Positions 3,987 through 5,737 of a DNA stretch of 5,737 bases are shown one piece after another. The translations under genes were made by a program, and so were the position numbers. Below the pieces are notes generated by a model. It was given only the letters and a program-made list of their open reading frames with translations, had not been told where the DNA came from and did no database searches. This DNA is from Synechococcales cyanobacterium PMM_0002 (GTDB taxonomy: Bacteria; Cyanobacteriota; Cyanobacteriia; Elainellales; Elainellaceae): positions 1 to 5,737 of the forward strand of contig CASBQX010000285.1 in NCBI GenBank assembly GCA_949127925.1. The letters are read 5' to 3'. Within the stretch, counting starts at the first letter, position 1. Every line of letters begins with the position of its first letter.

Positions 3987-5737
3987 CGGTTTGCCCAAGA
4001 GCATATTGCTTCACGAAGGATTACCTTACAAAGTATTACCTGTATTACCTAAAGCAACAGGTTCGATGCAGACCCGTGATGGGGTGCGACTCGATGCCGA
4101 CCTCTACTGCCCCGATGCTGTCGGAGAGTTCCCGGTACTGTTAATGCGGCAGCCCTATGGTCGGGCGATCGCCTCCACAGTGGTCTATGCTCACCCCAGT
4201 TGGTATGCAGCGCACGGCTATATTGTGGTGATTCAAGACGTGCGAGGACGAGGCACGTCTGAGGGCGAGTTTGACCTATTTGCCCACGAAATTAACGATG
4301 GCTACGATAGCGTCGCTTGGGCGGCTCAGCTGCCGCGCAGTTCGGGTCAAGTGGGGATGTATGGCTTCTCATATCAGGGGATGACCCAGCTTTATGCCGC
4401 CATTGCCCAACCTCCAGCCCTGAAAACCATTTGCCCTAGCATGGTCGCCTACGACCTGTATGCCGACTGGGCCTATGAAGGGGGAGCCTTTTGCTACCAG
4501 CTCAACTTCGGCTGGGCAGCGCAACTCGCCGCCGAAACTGCTCGCCGCCGGGGCGATTTAGACGCCTACCGGGTGTTGTACCAAGCCGCGCGTGCCCCCA
4601 GTTTGCCAGATCCCGTTTGCCCCCGTTCCGACCTACTAGAACGCCTCGCGCCCGATTCTTTCTACCATGACTGGCTGATCCATTCAGACTCCAGTGCCGA
4701 TTATTGGCAGCGATCGCCCCACACCCAGTTGTCCCTCGTAGACTTACCCATGCTGCACATTGGCGGCTGGTTTGATCCCTTTCTGCGCGGCACCCTCAAG
4801 CTATATGACGACATGGCTGTCCGCAGCCAGTTTCCCCAACATCTGTGGGTGGGACCGTGGGCGCACCTGCCCTGGGGGCGCTATGCCGGGGCAGTAGATT
4901 TTGGAGCTGCTGCCAATTCTCCCATAGACGCCCTACAAATCCGCTGGTTTGACCATTTCCTCAAAGGTATCGACACCGGGTTAATTCATCAGCCGTCCAT
5001 TTGCCTTTTTGAAATGGGACGCGATCGCTGGCGCAAATTCGAGCGTTTTCCTTCCACCTGTCAGCAGTCCTTTGGGTTGGCTAGCACTGGATTAGCGGCC
5101 ATGAGTGACCAAGATGGCACCCTCCAGCCCCCCACTAGCGGGCAAGACCTCTGCGGCGCAGAAACCAGTCGCGATCGCCCCCCAGCTCCCGACATCCTGG
5201 TTCACGATCCCTGGCGACCTGTACCTGCCCAAGGTGGACATGCCACCGCCCCTGCTGGCAGCTTCAACCGGGTTGCCCTCGACTGCCGCACCGACATTCT
5301 CACCTACACGACTGCTCCACTAGCCACCGATCTGCATTTGGCTGGGGCGATCGCGGTCGAACTCGCTTGTACCGCCAACACTCCCAGCTTTGACCTCTGC
5401 GCCACCTTATCCACCGTCAATCCAGACGGTGGCGTGTTTAATTTTTCGCAGGGCTATTTACGGGTTAATCCTAATCTTCCTGATTCAGATAGTTCTCTAG
5501 CGCCTGCTACAGATGCCGAACTTTCCCTGTCGATCCCTACTCAGCCTTGGGCGATCGCGCTCCAACCAAGCTGCATCTGCATCCCCCAAGGCCATGCCCT
5601 GCGCCTCAGCCTCAGCGCCGCCTGCTTCCCCGCCTTCCCCGTCAACCCCGGCACGGGCACCCCACCCCACCAGAGCCGCCTGCTAGACGCCCAAGTCATC
5701 ACGCTATCCGTGTTTACAGGTGCAACAAGTCCCTCAC
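3973..5737 (+). CDS. CocE/NonD-family (X-Pro dipeptidyl-peptidase S15-type) serine hydrolase, 3' end cut by window
   Basis: The frame is open for 588 codons to the window edge; relatives are roughly 550-600 residues. The family hydrolyses ester or amide bonds (cocaine esterase, glutaryl-acylase, X-Pro peptidases); the substrate here is unknown. Family motifs are MQTRDGVRLDADLY (32-45), the oxyanion tyrosine in RQPYG (Tyr62), and DVRGRGTSEGEF. The nucleophile is in YGFSYQG (Ser133), the acid in GGWFDPF (Asp268) and the base in GPWAH (His298), so the triad is complete. The C-terminal jelly-roll domain runs from about residue 340, with LVHDPWRPVP, DILTYTT and the late block CFPAFPVNPGTG, so few residues are missing. 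No signal peptide is seen, so it is probably cytoplasmic. ATG 3973 is chosen over 3970, 3958 and 4066 because GGTAAAG lies 6 nt upstream; all but 4066 overlap cobH. Six of the nine HIP1 sites lie here. Confidence 0.94.
   Translation, partial: MAWGDGLPKSILLHEGLPYKVLPVLPKATGSMQTRDGVRLDADLYCPDAVGEFPVLLMRQPYGRAIASTVVYAHPSWYAAHGYIVVIQDVRGRGTSEGEFDLFAHEINDGYDSVAWAAQLPRSSGQVGMYGFSYQGMTQLYAAIAQPPALKTICPSMVAYDLYADWAYEGGAFCYQLNFGWAAQLAAETARRRGDLDAYRVLYQAARAPSLPDPVCPRSDLLERLAPDSFYHDWLIHSDSSADYWQRSPHTQLSLVDLPMLHIGGWFDPFLRGTLKLYDDMAVRSQFPQHLWVGPWAHLPWGRYAGAVDFGAAANSPIDALQIRWFDHFLKGIDTGLIHQPSICLFEMGRDRWRKFERFPSTCQQSFGLASTGLAAMSDQDGTLQPPTSGQDLCGAETSRDRPPAPDILVHDPWRPVPAQGGHATAPAGSFNRVALDCRTDILTYTTAPLATDLHLAGAIAVELACTANTPSFDLCATLSTVNPDGGVFNFSQGYLRVNPNLPDSDSSLAPATDAELSLSIPTQPWAIALQPSCICIPQGHALRLSLSAACFPAFPVNPGTGTPPHQSRLLDAQVITLSVFTGATSPS

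Larger units (their letters stand above)
1247..5558. repeat. HIP1 octamers (GCGATCGC), nine dispersed sites
   Basis: Exact GCGATCGC starts at 1247, 1749, 2261, 4165, 4710, 5021, 5171, 5347 and 5551. All nine lie inside coding sequence and none in the intergenic gaps. Chance expectation for any given octamer in 5.7 kb is about 0.09. This overrepresentation is a hallmark of many cyanobacterial genomes and is the main compositional evidence for the host group. Confidence 0.95.

Noticed and set aside
3802..4014. Minus-strand frame across the cobH/hydrolase junction
   Set aside because: It is antisense to two firmly identified genes and has no family resemblance.
5105..5323. Plus-strand frame inside the hydrolase, considered as a sign of a frameshift
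   Set aside because: The hydrolase frame stays open here and keeps family motifs (LVHDPWRPVP, DILTYTT) across the same bases, so there is no frameshift.

Overview
The window looks like chromosomal DNA of a cyanobacterium, probably one of moderate GC content. The octamer GCGATCGC (HIP1) occurs nine times in 5.7 kb, where about 0.1 would be expected by chance. Several genes are cyanobacteria-type conserved genes: the YtxH/DUF948-like pair, a TPM-domain membrane protein, a cyanobacterial-style CobH, and the N-terminus of a DUF1565-type protein. No genus can be assigned from this sequence alone.

Layout from left to right. At 1-78 on the minus strand is the first 26 codons of a DUF1565-like (predicted beta-helix) protein that runs out of the window. 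A divergent intergenic region (79-395) separates it from a plus-strand series. This series holds a small single-pass membrane protein with a Gln-rich coiled coil (396-743), a 251-nt gap, a YtxH-like membrane protein (995-1360) and, 6 nt later, a DUF948-like membrane protein with a GTG start (1367-2017). After a 174-nt gap with a perfect 2 x 14 bp tandem repeat comes a secreted or lumenal TPM-domain protein with three C-terminal membrane helices (2192-2995). The 361-nt gap 2996-3356 holds a perfect 30-bp palindrome and a strong Rho-independent terminator. It also holds a possible 24-codon upstream reading frame that ends 3 nt before cobH. cobH (3357-3986) is followed, with a 14-nt overlap, by a CocE/NonD-family serine hydrolase (3973 onward) that is cut off by the window end, probably close to its natural C-terminus.

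Functional picture. The left half encodes envelope or thylakoid-membrane proteins of unknown function, two of them (YtxH and DUF948-like) very likely co-transcribed. The right half is a corrin-ring biosynthesis gene overlapping an acyl-ester/peptide hydrolase, which suggests translational coupling but no obvious shared pathway. The most interesting protein-level signal is in CobH: the histidine of the precorrin-8X methylmutase active site is replaced by Tyr36, and the usual ESK motif is missing. I see no CRISPR array, transposase, tRNA, rRNA or phage gene, and no convincing evidence of a wholly new multi-gene system.
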